64,000 nucleotides of DNA from Hymenopellis radicata (lineage: Eukaryota > Basidiomycota > Agaricomycetes > Agaricales > Physalacriaceae). The notes beneath the pieces are model-generated. The model was not told the origin of the DNA and did not search any database. It saw only the letters and a program-made list of their open reading frames with translations. A program made the translations under genes and the position numbers. The stretch covers positions 1-64,000 of the forward strand of contig JADNRX010000181.1 of assembly GCA_015501595.1 (NCBI GenBank), read 5' to 3'. Positions 53,483 to 64,000 of the stretch are shown here, piece by piece. Positions within the stretch are counted from its first letter, which is position 1. The number at the start of each line of letters is the position of its first letter.

Positions 53483-55475
53483 CTTTGGGCGTTCAGCTGA
53501 ATACCTTCAAAGATCAGTCAGAAAGTGCGAACCAGAACGAGGCGATCCAGCTTTCTACTCCTTGCACGCTTTCTCACTGGGAGGGCGACCTGAAATCATG
53601 TCATCAAGAGTCCAATGCAACGTGGCAGGAAATCCTCACTGGCCGAGAATCAGCATCGCCGACTGAACGCTTTCTCCTGTTTTCCGGCGTAGGGACAGAC
53701 ACATATTTCGCAGGCGGTGACTGTATTTTCCGAGGAGTAGGGATAGCGTTGGCCATTGCGGTCGACGGTGCCTTCTCTCGCGGTGATTGCTGTGCTGAAG
53801 GAGAAGGCGCAGAAGGAGGGGGCCATGAAAAGGTTAGTGGATTCCGTAGGACTATCATATTTAGACCGGGATTATCCCTAGTTAGAAATCGTGTTCAAAT
53901 CATGTGGATCGAATAAGTTCCGCGCCTACAACACTCTGTCACGACGGACGAGCCGCCAGTCCCATGCGCCAAAACGATGCTCGGACTATGGATGACTTGA
54001 GATGCTATGTAACTGAACGTATGAGGCGCGTACATATTGCGAAGCGACTTGTCGCTTTTCAGGTTCCCTTTCTTGGGGCAGAGCTCCTATGTTGGCCTAA
54101 GAGGGGTCGTCAACCAGGATATAAGTGTAGAGGCCTTATCGTCGTACCCAATGCTGACTTGTGTCCGTAGGATTCGCCATCTTCCTGGAGTAGTAGTCGT
54201 CAATGTCGAAGTGACTCTGAATGGGTCAAGTCAACCGTGTGATCAATTCGACGGCACGCCGGCGAAATTGATCCGGCTCTTCCGATCAAGGCACTAGCTT
54301 CAAAGCGCTCCTGTGCATATTCTCTTGAACGCCATGGCCATCTATGCGCAAGAGTACCATTGTGGTATCGAGGAAGATAATGTCTTGGCGACTTTGTACC
54401 GGCATCATTTCGAGTCAACTTTCATCCCTCAAGAGTGGAGTCCAAGAAAGTTCTAGCGATGGACTGTGAGGCCAGAATGTTCAACTGTGCGCCACAGTAT
54501 TTCAATTTATTCTTGAACGCCTTACAAGAGTCCTCCTAGATAGTCGGTTCTGAGGAGTTCAATAGCCGTTTTCAACTCGGAATTGGATCGCTACCAGCGT
54601 ACTTAGATGTGTAAATAGGAATGCATACCACTTGCGTTGTCTGGCTGCCCTCTGACGTTCTACAGACTACGCAATCTGGCATCAGGGGTCGGCACATTCT
54701 TGGGGGGTGGTCATTAATCGAACCGCGAGACATGGCATCGACCGTGGGAACTTCAACTGCTTTTGGCGATGCAGCTGCAACGTGGAGCGCCCACATTTCA
54801 AATCGCGTGTATAGTCGTCCGTTCATTGTCAGCGCTGCCTTGCTTCCCGAATGTCTCTGACAGTAATCTCTTTTCTTCGTTTTTCGTGGAAGGGAATAAC
54901 GAAAATTGTGCCCTAAGAAGGGCGCAAAGACGCGCGTTGCTGCGGGAGCGACGTTCGGGTTGGCGTTGTTGACGTTAGTTTCCGCTATCACGATTGCTGA
55001 TATATCTCTTGGTGTGTCCCTTCACCGTATCGTATCTCCTCGTATAACTGCTTGTAGACGTTCATAAAACCACCACGTTGAAGGCTCTCCATTTTGCTCA
55101 ATTGATTCATCGAATTTTTACTCTCCTGGCTCAAATCGATAACGGCGGCATCTTTGGCGACCGCGACGACAGGACAGACATAGCTGTTATCAATATCCGT
55201 TCCAAACGCGAAGGTGCGCTAGGTGCGTTTCCCATGTCGGTTTTTTCAATTCCATCACCAGACTATAGCTATAGATCCCTTTAGCGTCTAGCAATCCGTC
55301 AAGCTATCAGAGTGACTTACACCGGTCTTGGAGCAGGTCCGTTCTTCTTCCCTTCTCCCCATCTTCAATGGATCTCTGAACTTGGTACAAGCTGTTTACA
55401 ACCCGATACATATCTAGAAACCAGGTCCATTGCATTGGCGCGCGCTGTGGTACTTAACGTCTTGGCGTCTTGTGT
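53483..55475. other. Gene-free stretch
   Basis: Many short overlapping ORFs (longest 182 codons plus, 53368-53916, which runs antisense through the epimerase exon 1) but no family resemblance. Nothing recognised. Confidence 0.3.
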
Positions 55476-57181
55476 ATGGGCACTTTAGCATGCGCTATTC
55501 CCGGATCACGGTCGAGAACCGCACCTTCATCACTTGCCACACACATGCCGAAGAAACAATCCGCCGGTTGTCTTACTGCGAATTCAGGACATGTCGTACC
55601 GTCGCCAATTATAGACTACAGTACGTGCGCGCTGCTTCGCTCTACTTTCGGAAGCCAACAGATTCGTCAGATACTTCATTTGCGTCGATATCTCAGACGA
55701 GCGGTCCGTGGCCTCATTCCCCGTCGCTGCGCCCAACTGATCCGATGCGTTTCAGCCAACCCTCTGCCCATCATGATGACATTGAAAAGAACTCGCGCGA
55801 CTCATACTAATAATGGATCTTGCTTGGCTTTATCCTCTGATCTCTCAACCTCCGCCGATTCTGATTCCACCGCGCGAGAAGAACCCTGGCCCTGGCAGAT
55901 GCCCATAGAAACGGGGCTTTCGCGGTCTCCAGCATCTGCGGGATGCTCGGTGGTCTCGCTGACTGAGGACGTCTCGCGCGAGGACGTGATGGGCGGCGGA
56001 TCCAGGGGACTAGAAGTGGAAACTATGCTCCTCGACCAGAGCGACCTTGAGAAGGACCAGGAACTTCATATGGAGGAACTCACCCTGCATCAGTCCATCG
56101 TCCGCGAAACGTTCGCTCCGATCCGACGTCTTCCCGCCGAGGTTCTCCTGATGATATTCGACGTTCTGTGTTCGGTCTTCCACAAGGATGATTTCCCGGA
56201 GGCGCTGGAGTGGGATGGACCTCTGAGGCACACGGCGCCGCTGCGGTTGTCGATGGTCTGCGCGACGTGGAAATCGTTGATATCGCATACTAAGCGACTC
56301 TGGAGGGTTATCGCGCTCGATGTGGGTTGGTCATGCGATCAGGAGGAGCTGCAGAGGCTGGTACAGATTTACATGGATAGAAGTGGTACGGCAGGTTTGC
56401 ATATTTATGTCTTCTCCTTCACCGACGACGATATGGATGAGCTCGATATGGAGGGTGGGACATGGCATCCGATGGAATCGTCGTCTCTTATGCGACTGCT
56501 TATTGGCGAGGCACATCGCTGGCAATCTCTTTCTCTCATAGTCGGCAATCGGCGTACGGTTCATGATCTGTTTCAATCCCTTCCCGAGTCGCTTCCTCAG
56601 CTCGCGAGCTTCACTGTCGGCGATGTGTCCGAGCCTTCAGAAGATAACTCAATACGTTGCACCGTCCCCTCTATGCCTGCCCTCAAACATCTTTCCTTCC
56701 CGCTTTCGTTTCCGTCAACGTTATGCACGCCCTTTCTGCCCCTCACCCAAATCGAGAGCCTGGACGTAGGATTAGCCGCAGCTCAGCTCCCACCATTCAT
56801 GGATGTCGTCCAAGAGGAGATTATGCCATGCTTGACGAGGTTAAGGGTGGGTGGCTATCATACGCCGGCGGCTGGGCACCGCTGCCTTCACGTACGACAT
56901 GCGCCATCCACTCGCTCGTCTTGGAATGGGATTCTGATTGGGATATGTCTTCTGATTATATCCCTGCTCTGCTCTCATCGATCGCTCTCCCGCACCTGAA
57001 ACATGCGAGAGTGATTGGCGGGCGGGTGGGGTTAGACATTTGGGAGGGTTTGATGAAGAGATCGCCAACGGTGGCGGTCCTGGAGCTGGGCAACTGCTCT
57101 GAGTGGCTGGAGGTCAAAGAGTTGATGAAGAAGATGGCGCCGGCTTGTAGAGTGGCTCATGTGGTTGTCAACGGACGCTGA
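55476..57181 (+). CDS. F-box protein, long N-terminus, one frame break
   Basis: The frame is open from 55470; the first ATG is 55476, and a later one at about 55782 (MMTLKRTRATHTN) is an equally plausible start. After an acidic Ser/Thr-rich region come a short coiled coil (LDQSDLEKDQELHMEEL) and an F-box-like domain (PIRRLPAEVLLMIFDVLC...RLSMVCATWKSLI...LWRVIALD, about residues 215-280). Leucine-rich sequence follows. Near 56880 the frame changes (GGYHTPAAG to SRTTCAIHSLVLEWD), and the true C-terminus reads WLEVKELMKKMAPACRV...NGR at 57181. The predicted role is as an SCF substrate receptor. It is unrelated in detail to the duplicated copies. Functional if the single break is an error. Confidence 0.7.
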
Positions 57182-58575
57182 CGAGTGCTGTCGCTTCGTT
57201 CTATGCACCACGTGTCTAATTCCAACGAGGTAGAAATCATTTCTTCACGAAAGAGATTGTCGCTTGAACTCTTTTTTTCTAGCATCTAGCGCTTCGAGTA
57301 CATTGTACGAAATGAGGATATTCTTTCGTGCGTTGTCAGCAATTGGGATAAGATATGCTCACCATGTGTCAGCCGAAGTTAGTGAGATGTGTCGTCGAAC
57401 TTTCGAATATGAGTCCGCCATTTCGTTCAAGGCGGGTGGCTCTATATGCCATTGAACATAAAGAGATTTCCATAAACTTTTCAGGCCGATATGCGTTGTA
57501 AAACAGTGTACGAAGAGTCTGGAGCTCATGCCCTTCATTCATTGGGTTCAATAGAATGAACAAACCGACCTGTTTTCCAATTGGGAACACAGCAGTCTGT
57601 GCAGGAGGTGGTTGGAAGAGCGACCAAAGCCGGAACCGTCGCTAGGTCCCCCGGTCATCTTGCATCCATAGGCCGATTGCTCGACCTTCCGATGTAAAGA
57701 GTGACACTTGTTTACATTAGAACTATGCTTGGATTGCGGTATCATCTCATCACTTAGAAAACTTTCTCTCCTCTAACTAAATGGCACGGTGAGGAGATCA
57801 TGATGGCAAGTAATTAAAACACGGAGCAACTCATGATGCGATATCGCCGACTCTTTGACGTGGTCTAATCTACGCGCAACATCCCCGCTGCACTGAACGC
57901 ATAGTCAGTGTCCGACTCTTCATGCATTTACTATGTCCCCCAGGCCTCTGCTCTACCGTATACATGTAGCCATTTATCACCGTCACTCCTGCGCTTCCAG
58001 ACCACTGGAATTCACCAGCCCGAGTCCATATTCGGGGGCTAGATGTGGTCGGGCGTTCTTCCCAAACGCCTGGGTACCCTGTACCATGGACACACATCCG
58101 TCTTTCTGGTATGATTTGTCCGAAAATCAACTCCGGGAGTCAGCGAAGGCCGTTACCCCCATCCGACAACTTTATACGACGACTTGTTTGACAGTCGGGC
58201 CCGGTTTATCCCTGATGACTCCAGTGAACGCGCGTTTGCCTCGTTACATTCGATACTCTTCTTAGCCTTCACCACGTACCTTCGTTCTCAACAACTGCTC
58301 AATCTACCCGGCCTCGGTCATGTCGGCGTGCCTACGCCACGTTACTTCCTTCTAACAAGCGGCACTTGTAATAGGGGACTTAACTGGAATTTGTATTGAT
58401 CCCTCGAGGGTAACACTAGTGGATAATTCTATCTGCTTTTCTTTACTATGCTTGAACTGGACAGTGACCGAAATGACCTTTATAGGACGTATGCATATTT
58501 TCGTCGCGAAGGGTAACCTAAGTTTGGGAATCAGGACGATTTACTCGCATGAAATAGTTCTATCAACTAGTGCCG
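57182..58575. other. Gene-free stretch
   Basis: Short ORFs on both strands, none recognised. The right half would be the 3' flank of the next F-box gene. Confidence 0.3.
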
Positions 58576-59850
58576 TTATAGGTCTTCTAAGTACATGTCT
58601 GCGAATTGAACTTCTCTGCTTTCCACTTTTACTCGTCCCTTCAATCCAGCCTCGTCCAGAGCATTCCAGGCGGCTTGCTTCGTCTCATGAAGTAGCTGGC
58701 GAGTAGCAGGGTCGGTTATCGAGGGGTGACTGAAGATCACACGAAGCTCGAGGAAGGCTTGAAAGTGGGGAAGGGAAAGAACCGCTCCAAACGTCGAGAT
58801 ATCATTCATGTCCCAGGAAACCTGATTCCAGTAAATGATAACATTGAGCGACTTCAATGTTCCTTCGCGATAATGCTTCGAAGCAGCTAACAGACCTCGG
58901 TCAGCCATGACACGAATGGGGATCGATCAGGAAGTTGAATAGTCAAATGAGGAACGCGAGCAATGTTATGAACGCCTGATCAAAGTCAACGTGCGATACA
59001 CACTTCCATTGGGATGCGAACTCACCGTGGTCAAGATTTGTGGTCCATTTCGTAAGCTGAAGGTACAGCTCCTGGATACCAGCATAGCCGAGGATCTCAT
59101 TGAGTACTTCCCAATCGTTCCACCAATTGACTTCCTGGAACCAGAGCAGTACGAGGCGACGCAGACCCGACAATGCAATCGAGAATTCTTCTATGCCAAA
59201 CGCTTGGGTAAAGGCCGAGGATTTCTGTACCAAGAGCTCATTCAGAGGTGGCAACGGGATTAATGGTTCAGCAATAGTTGTTTTCGGTGAGTTATGGAAA
59301 ACATCCTCAAGGTGCAGCGCCGTTACGTTCGGGAACGCGGAGAGAAAATGCACGACGCATCGCGGCGCGACGAAGGTGCCTTGAACGTGTATTTTGGATA
59401 CGGTAGACGATGCCAAGGCAGTGGTCAGGTAGGAGACATATGTAACGTCTGCGAGAGCTGTTCTATTCTCGATGTGGATAACGTCGAGGCGTCTGAGACG
59501 AACGACGACATCTCTGACATGCTTCCAATATGGAGAAAAGCGGAGAGAAGGCTCGACGAGGACAGGTGTGATGTCGCATGTTAGCTCCATGACAGCATCT
59601 CCGATTGCGGCCGCTGATGATATGAGGTAGAGGAACTGCTCTGAGCGGGTAGAGAGCGCATACTGGGATGGGCGCGAATAGGAGTAGTCCACGACCAGAT
59701 TGACTCGCCGGTACAGATGGGTTCTCACCCTTCCCCCGAAGATTCGAGAGGCATTGAGAAGTGATAATAGAGCTGACTTGTCTTCTGATAAATTGTCGAC
59801 AATAAGATCGACCAGTTCTTGAGGCAGCGTATCGTCAATCTATTAGATCA
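58576..59850 (-). CDS. F-box protein (short), two frame breaks
   Basis: A minus-strand exon beginning after an acceptor near 59841 (ctaatag) encodes an F-box, DTLPQELVDLIVDNLSEDKS and NASRIFGGRVRTHLYRRV. A leucine-rich region follows (YVSYLTTALASSTVSK, FLSAFPNVTALHLEDVF, LRRLVLLWFQEVNWW). Near 58972 one base seems missing (DQAF then HNIARVPHLTIQLP), and again near 58890 (SWLTEV then LAASKHYREG). The protein then ends DEAGLKGRVKVESREVQFA...LEDL at 58576. The start exon is unresolved; sequence at 59851-60060 could supply a short one. It is the ordinary Agaricomycete F-box type, distinct from the duplicated family. Confidence 0.65.
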
Positions 59851-62100
59851 TAAGCTCTTTACCATAGACTAGACGCCTAAAGACGGACCATTCGGATATC
59901 ATCATTGAATCAATATTCCAAGTGGCAAGTCTCGGAAGATCCCATCGGCGGCGATGCCAACCTAGTGAGGAGACATATGAAGACATGAAGTCGGCATAGA
60001 AGAGAGGCGACTTACGGATACTATGCGAGATATTCGGGATGGAACGCTCAATGGCGGGTAGAGGAAGAGCCGGCTGCTGCCGACCTTTGACATCCACTTT
60101 CGGTTGTTTGTCGCGTGTTTGGCTGTACCACGCGAAGCAGCAATCTCGCTCAAACATAACGTCGACGCAGATGACACGGATGTCGCCTCTCGATGAGGTA
60201 GGGTTTTTTTTTTCCTGTGTCCTGTACTTGGTCTGCTGCAACTGAACGTTGAAGTTGGGTGGAAGCGAAGTGCGCGGTGTTGTGCTGTCACAAGGCACAT
60301 GCCTGTGACGTGTTCGCGCCAAATTCGCCGAAGATCACCCTGGGCGCTACATTGACTCGCGCCACCACTGTCCTGCTGTCGGACTTTCTTGCTGTCGCAT
60401 TAACTGCGTCTTTGGTCCATCGTGTACTCTTCATGTTGGTCGTACGACCACTGGGCTTGTCATCTGACTTACTGATTTCCCGGCCCGGACGGAAAAATGC
60501 GAAAACATTCTTCGGCTTTGGACGAAATGTACCCGCCACCTGGTCAGCCTGTTCTTCAATGTCGACGTTATTTCGGTGCTGCAAAAAATAATATACCAAT
60601 ACTGGGTGGCCTTCCGATCGACTGTGACTTCCTCGCTTGTAGATAGGTTGGTGGCGTTCTTGTACCCGAAGAACCGTTGACTCATGACTTGAATTCCCTT
60701 CAGCGAGGCGCCTTCCGTATCCGGAGATACTCATACGCTAATGTTTCTCGGATGCAAGCGTTCCACGCGAAGGTTGTCATGTTCTGCGGAATCATCTTAT
60801 CCTTCCTATCACGGGCTACTTGCCATTTTTTTACCTCTTCCTTCACCGCATCTAGTGGCCCAGCTTCCCTAATGGACATGACCCGGTTCGATAAGGCTAG
60901 TCACGTCGTGGGCATGAGGTGCTTCGAGGCGCCCTGCCTTGCCCTACGTCCACCCCAAAAATTTCATGATGCCACAACCCCATGGTGGTCGGGAACGCAC
61001 TATCCGTTCTCTGGCTTCCCCCGACGATCGGGGGTCTCTTCCACTGACCCATTACCGTGGGCCGCTCTAACTGTATCGAAACAGCTCAGCATAAGTGGGT
61101 GGGTAGCCTTCCTAGTAAAGGTCCGACCGTGCTCACGCGTTGAGCCCTTAGGATACATGCGATGTATGATTAGCGCAACCGCATACACGATATGATGTTT
61201 TCTTTCCACGTCGTACGTAAGTTTTATCCACGCGTTCGCGAGACATCGTTTTAAAACACGTACAGGTTCCTGACATCCTTTTGAAGCAACTCGGAAGCAG
61301 TGTCCAATCGTCCAAGAGTCATGTTTGGAGTCATTCTGTACATCGACGTGCGATTTCAGGTATACTCTCTCTGGTATGTTAGCGCCTGTGGATGGATCCT
61401 GGAACACCAAATTCGCCGACCAGTGCTATCTCCATAGGAGATACTTTCAAGAGCATGTGGTTGACTGGTATCCAGTCAAGTTCCTGTCTTTCGGGAGTCA
61501 GGTTACCGAGTGATACTAGCAGGATGTTCAAAGACGCGTCGACCCGAATCGTGGAGATGGCCGAGTTGTTAGACTTCGCTTTGATCACGCTGTGACCTTC
61601 TCTCACAAGTCTTTCAGAAGACGCGGGCTTATTGCGACGATGTTTCTCGAACAATGGCATTCCTGTCCCGGACCAAGGCTAGTGATGTCTTTTCGCATTG
61701 ATTCGCACACCGCGACCGGCTATATCCCCGCCTCGGGATCGAACGCGTCGGAGGAGATCGACCACGTAAGTTTGACGCGTTAGTCCTCCGAGTACGTTTT
61801 CTTTCGACTAGGCACTGCCAAATCTCCGACTAAGTAGTTCTAGCGACATTCAGCACAACATGGGGGCACGGAGCCGTTGGCTATCTGCCGAGGATTGTCA
61901 TTCGAGTCGCAGAAAATTTTAAATGGCGATAGGTGCTAAAATATTGCGGTGATCTCTCGACGGGAATTCCAGGTACAGGTGTATCGGAAACCCCGACGTC
62001 TTTGATTGTGAGCAGGTGATTTTGTGATTTCTTCCGCTCTACTTCGTATTCCTACCAGCCTTGAAGTTCGAACGTTCCGTATTAACATTGCGTCCGTCGC
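59851..62100. other. Unassigned region
   Basis: Minus-strand frames at 59843-60322, 60288-60734, 61000-61410 and 61379-61660, and a plus frame at 60677-61195, are all without recognised domains. The last two minus frames overlap by 31 bases and could be exons of one gene, but no motif supports it. I see no supportable gene. Confidence 0.25.
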
Positions 62101-62108
62101 GCCTTATG

Positions 62109-62169
62109 AACACAGTGGCCTCAAATGAATTATAAACACAGTGGCCTCAAATTGCCACTGTGTTTATAA
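62109..62169. repeat. Perfect 16-bp inverted repeat (hairpin) with adjoining direct repeat
   Basis: 62130-62145 (TTATAAACACAGTGGC) and 62154-62169 (GCCACTGTGTTTATAA) are exact reverse complements around an 8-base spacer (ctcaaatt). The phrase 'aacacagtggcctcaaat' occurs twice in tandem (62109-62126 and 62135-62152). This could be a foldback terminus of a small mobile element or a hairpin in a transcript. Confidence 0.7.
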
Positions 62170-64000
62170 GTACTATCGACCTTCGGTCATGCCGGACTTG
62201 TAGTTCTCCCTTTCTTCTACTAGATGACTCGACGAGGTAGGTCTCTATATTTCTTCTCCGAAGTTACTCAACTTAACCATCCAAGTCATGTAGAACGAAC
62301 AAAAGCCTCCGTAGCGCGCTTTACCTAAAACACTGGTCATGAGATGATGTCCAGCAACAAACGTCGGATGCGGTGGTCAGTCACGTTCAATTCTCCTCCC
62401 GGCTGCAATCCCAAACAACTCTCCATCTCATCCGCGACATCGTCGAAAAATTACGACACGTTCCGAAGCGCTGGCGCCCTCGGGCTTCTCGAAACTTACC
62501 GCGCGCCTAGAACCTCCCCCAGCACTCGTATCGGTCGAACGTCGGCGCCCCCACTCCCAGGCGCACCCACGCTGACCTTGCCCATGACGCACCTTTCCCA
62601 GGCCCAGCGCACGTTCAGCCCCGAGTCACGGCAAACCTCCTTTTAGCCTAATGCCCATTGCCTCGAACAGACCACAGGGAGGGCGCTGCCGGAATACTCA
62701 CAACTTCTTTTGGTGCCATCAGCTTCGTGATCAAACCATCCGCGACGACCTGGATGCGCAGTACGTAGCGTGTCTGACATGTATACGTTATACTTGTAAC
62801 CTGCAGACTCGTTTCTCCCTTTTTGTTTGGCGCGCGCCACCATCAGTGTCCGTGTAAGTTTGTGTCTTGTGGCGCTTGGCGCTGTGGGGCCTTTGGTCGT
62901 CTGGTGTGATGATCTTTCATAGGAACACACGTCGTTCGTTCTCCCACTCCCACTCGGAGCCGCGATGGTCTTCAAAGCTGTCCAGAACCTGGATGGGGGA
63001 GCGGTCAGGTTGGCCCTTGCTGTGAACACGTACTTCTTCCGCGTGCCTTGGACGTCTGTCGCCGGGGGTTGAGCGTTACGAGATCCCGTGCAAGCCCTAG
63101 AGTCAGCGCGGTTCATATCGCGTTTGGATGTCGAGTTGATCAAGACGCTGATGATAACGATCACGAACATCTTCCTTGTACCTTACCATGCATCGACGTC
63201 GAGCCGCTGGGTGGATGATCCCAAAAATACACTCGCCTCGACTCGATCTTCGTTGATGAACAAATGTTCAAGGACCAAAACATTCGAACGCCGGCTTGAC
63301 ACCGGGATTGGCGGTAAATGGCTCACACCACGAATAGACCAGGTACATGTCTCTCTATCTTTTCGTAAGTTCCCCTCACGAGTGGCGCTTCTCCTTCTCA
63401 CAACCGCACCCTTGGCACGTCATTACGGCACGACGAAGATACGACAGTCGCTCTGCACGTAGTTAAATGAATAGTGACCATTAAAGGCGACATCAAAGCC
63501 TAATTTTTGGCTGACTGAATTGACGAAATTTGGAATTGAGCACGGAACATAAAGCATCAACTGTCGAGCTGATCCGAATTCGAACTTTGAAGTATGTTCA
63601 AGCTGTTGGACGCGATGTTTTAGCGGTAGATCATGGCACATCATCATCTCACATCATTCTGTTAGTTGAAAGTTGAGTTTGATGCGGAGGCTAACAAAGA
63701 TTTCAGCGCATATCCTATACGTGAATTGAACGATGATTCGCGCACGCGCGGGTACGCAACCCATTCCCAGGCTCTCCCACGATCGGCGGGTGCAAAACGC
63801 AGAGTACGGTCCCATCTCGCATGCGCTCCATACGCTGTCCATGAGAGACTCGCACGACCCAACCGGCATAATAACGAGCGCAAGTAAAATGCGCTCCTGA
63901 AATGGTGTACGTACATAAGACTCCCCTTTTTCATTTACAAAGAACAGAACACGTCCACGTCTTTCAGGTCCCTATAATGTCCCCGATCGTGATCTTCATA
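62170..64000. other. Unassigned right end of the window
   Basis: ORFs at 62344-62646 (plus, Ser/Pro-rich), 62643-63170 (minus) and 63088-63462 (plus) overlap one another and match no family I know. Nothing supportable. Confidence 0.25.

Noticed and set aside
53368..53916. 182-codon plus-strand ORF
   Set aside because: It runs antisense through exon 1 of the epimerase-like gene and has no recognisable domain.
1..64000. CRISPR arrays, bacterial operons, tRNA and rRNA genes
   Set aside because: No regularly spaced direct repeats with unique spacers, gene structure is eukaryotic with introns, and I saw no tRNA or rRNA signature by eye. A tRNA scan would be decisive for the RNA genes.

Overview
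The window looks like nuclear DNA of a mushroom-forming basidiomycete (Agaricomycetes). Genes are split by short (about 45-65 nt) GT-AG introns. There is an Agaricomycete-type F-box/leucine-rich family in many copies, a basidiomycete-style LINE RNase H fragment, and fungal families such as velvet, fungalysin and a CDCA7-type zinc finger. There are no operons, no ribosome binding sites, and I recognised no tRNA or rRNA.

Layout. 1-5.5 kb is repeat-rich: a retroelement gag-like end, a LINE RNase H fragment, CACGGTA-rich arrays, a 12-bp minisatellite and a 244-bp MITE flanked by TA. 6.9-8.7 kb holds a multi-pass membrane protein gene. 9.0-12.1 kb is duplication copy A: a 5' fragment of an ADP/ATP carrier (AAC) gene head-to-head with an F-box pseudogene. 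12.8-15.0 kb is a secreted M36 fungalysin. 17.6-18.8 kb is a velvet-domain regulator. 20.0-21.4 kb is an F-box gene, 21.6-22.2 kb an F-box relic, 22.3-24.5 kb a cytochrome P450, and 25.7-27.4 kb a decayed F-box gene. 27.8-32.2 kb carries direct repeats and the one intact member of the repeated F-box family. 32.4-37.4 kb is one long gene for a 4CXXC_R1 (CDCA7-like) zinc-finger protein. 39.0-42.2 kb is duplication copy B, the inverted counterpart of copy A. 42.5-43.4 kb is a PNPOx-like flavin protein and 44.4-45.8 kb is the full-length AAC gene, itself head-to-head with a truncated F-box relic at 46.8-47.9 kb. 48.1-49.4 kb is an aminoglycoside-phosphotransferase-like kinase, 49.7-51.5 kb an uncharacterised conserved protein, 51.9-53.5 kb an NAD(P)-dependent epimerase/reductase-like gene, and 55.5-57.2 and 58.6-59.85 kb two more F-box genes. 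I recognised nothing from 60 to 64 kb.

Two themes stand out. First, a divergent AAC/F-box locus appears to have been copied twice, each time with the AAC gene cut at the same place in exon 4. The copies form a large inverted repeat about 27 kb apart, and other F-box relatives share the same upstream motif. Second, almost every gene whose family I know carries one or more single-base reading-frame breaks, mostly missing bases and often beside homopolymers. That is either uncorrected long-read error or unusually broad decay, and it must be settled before calling any of these genes dead. Exon boundaries were derived by eye from splice signals and family conservation.
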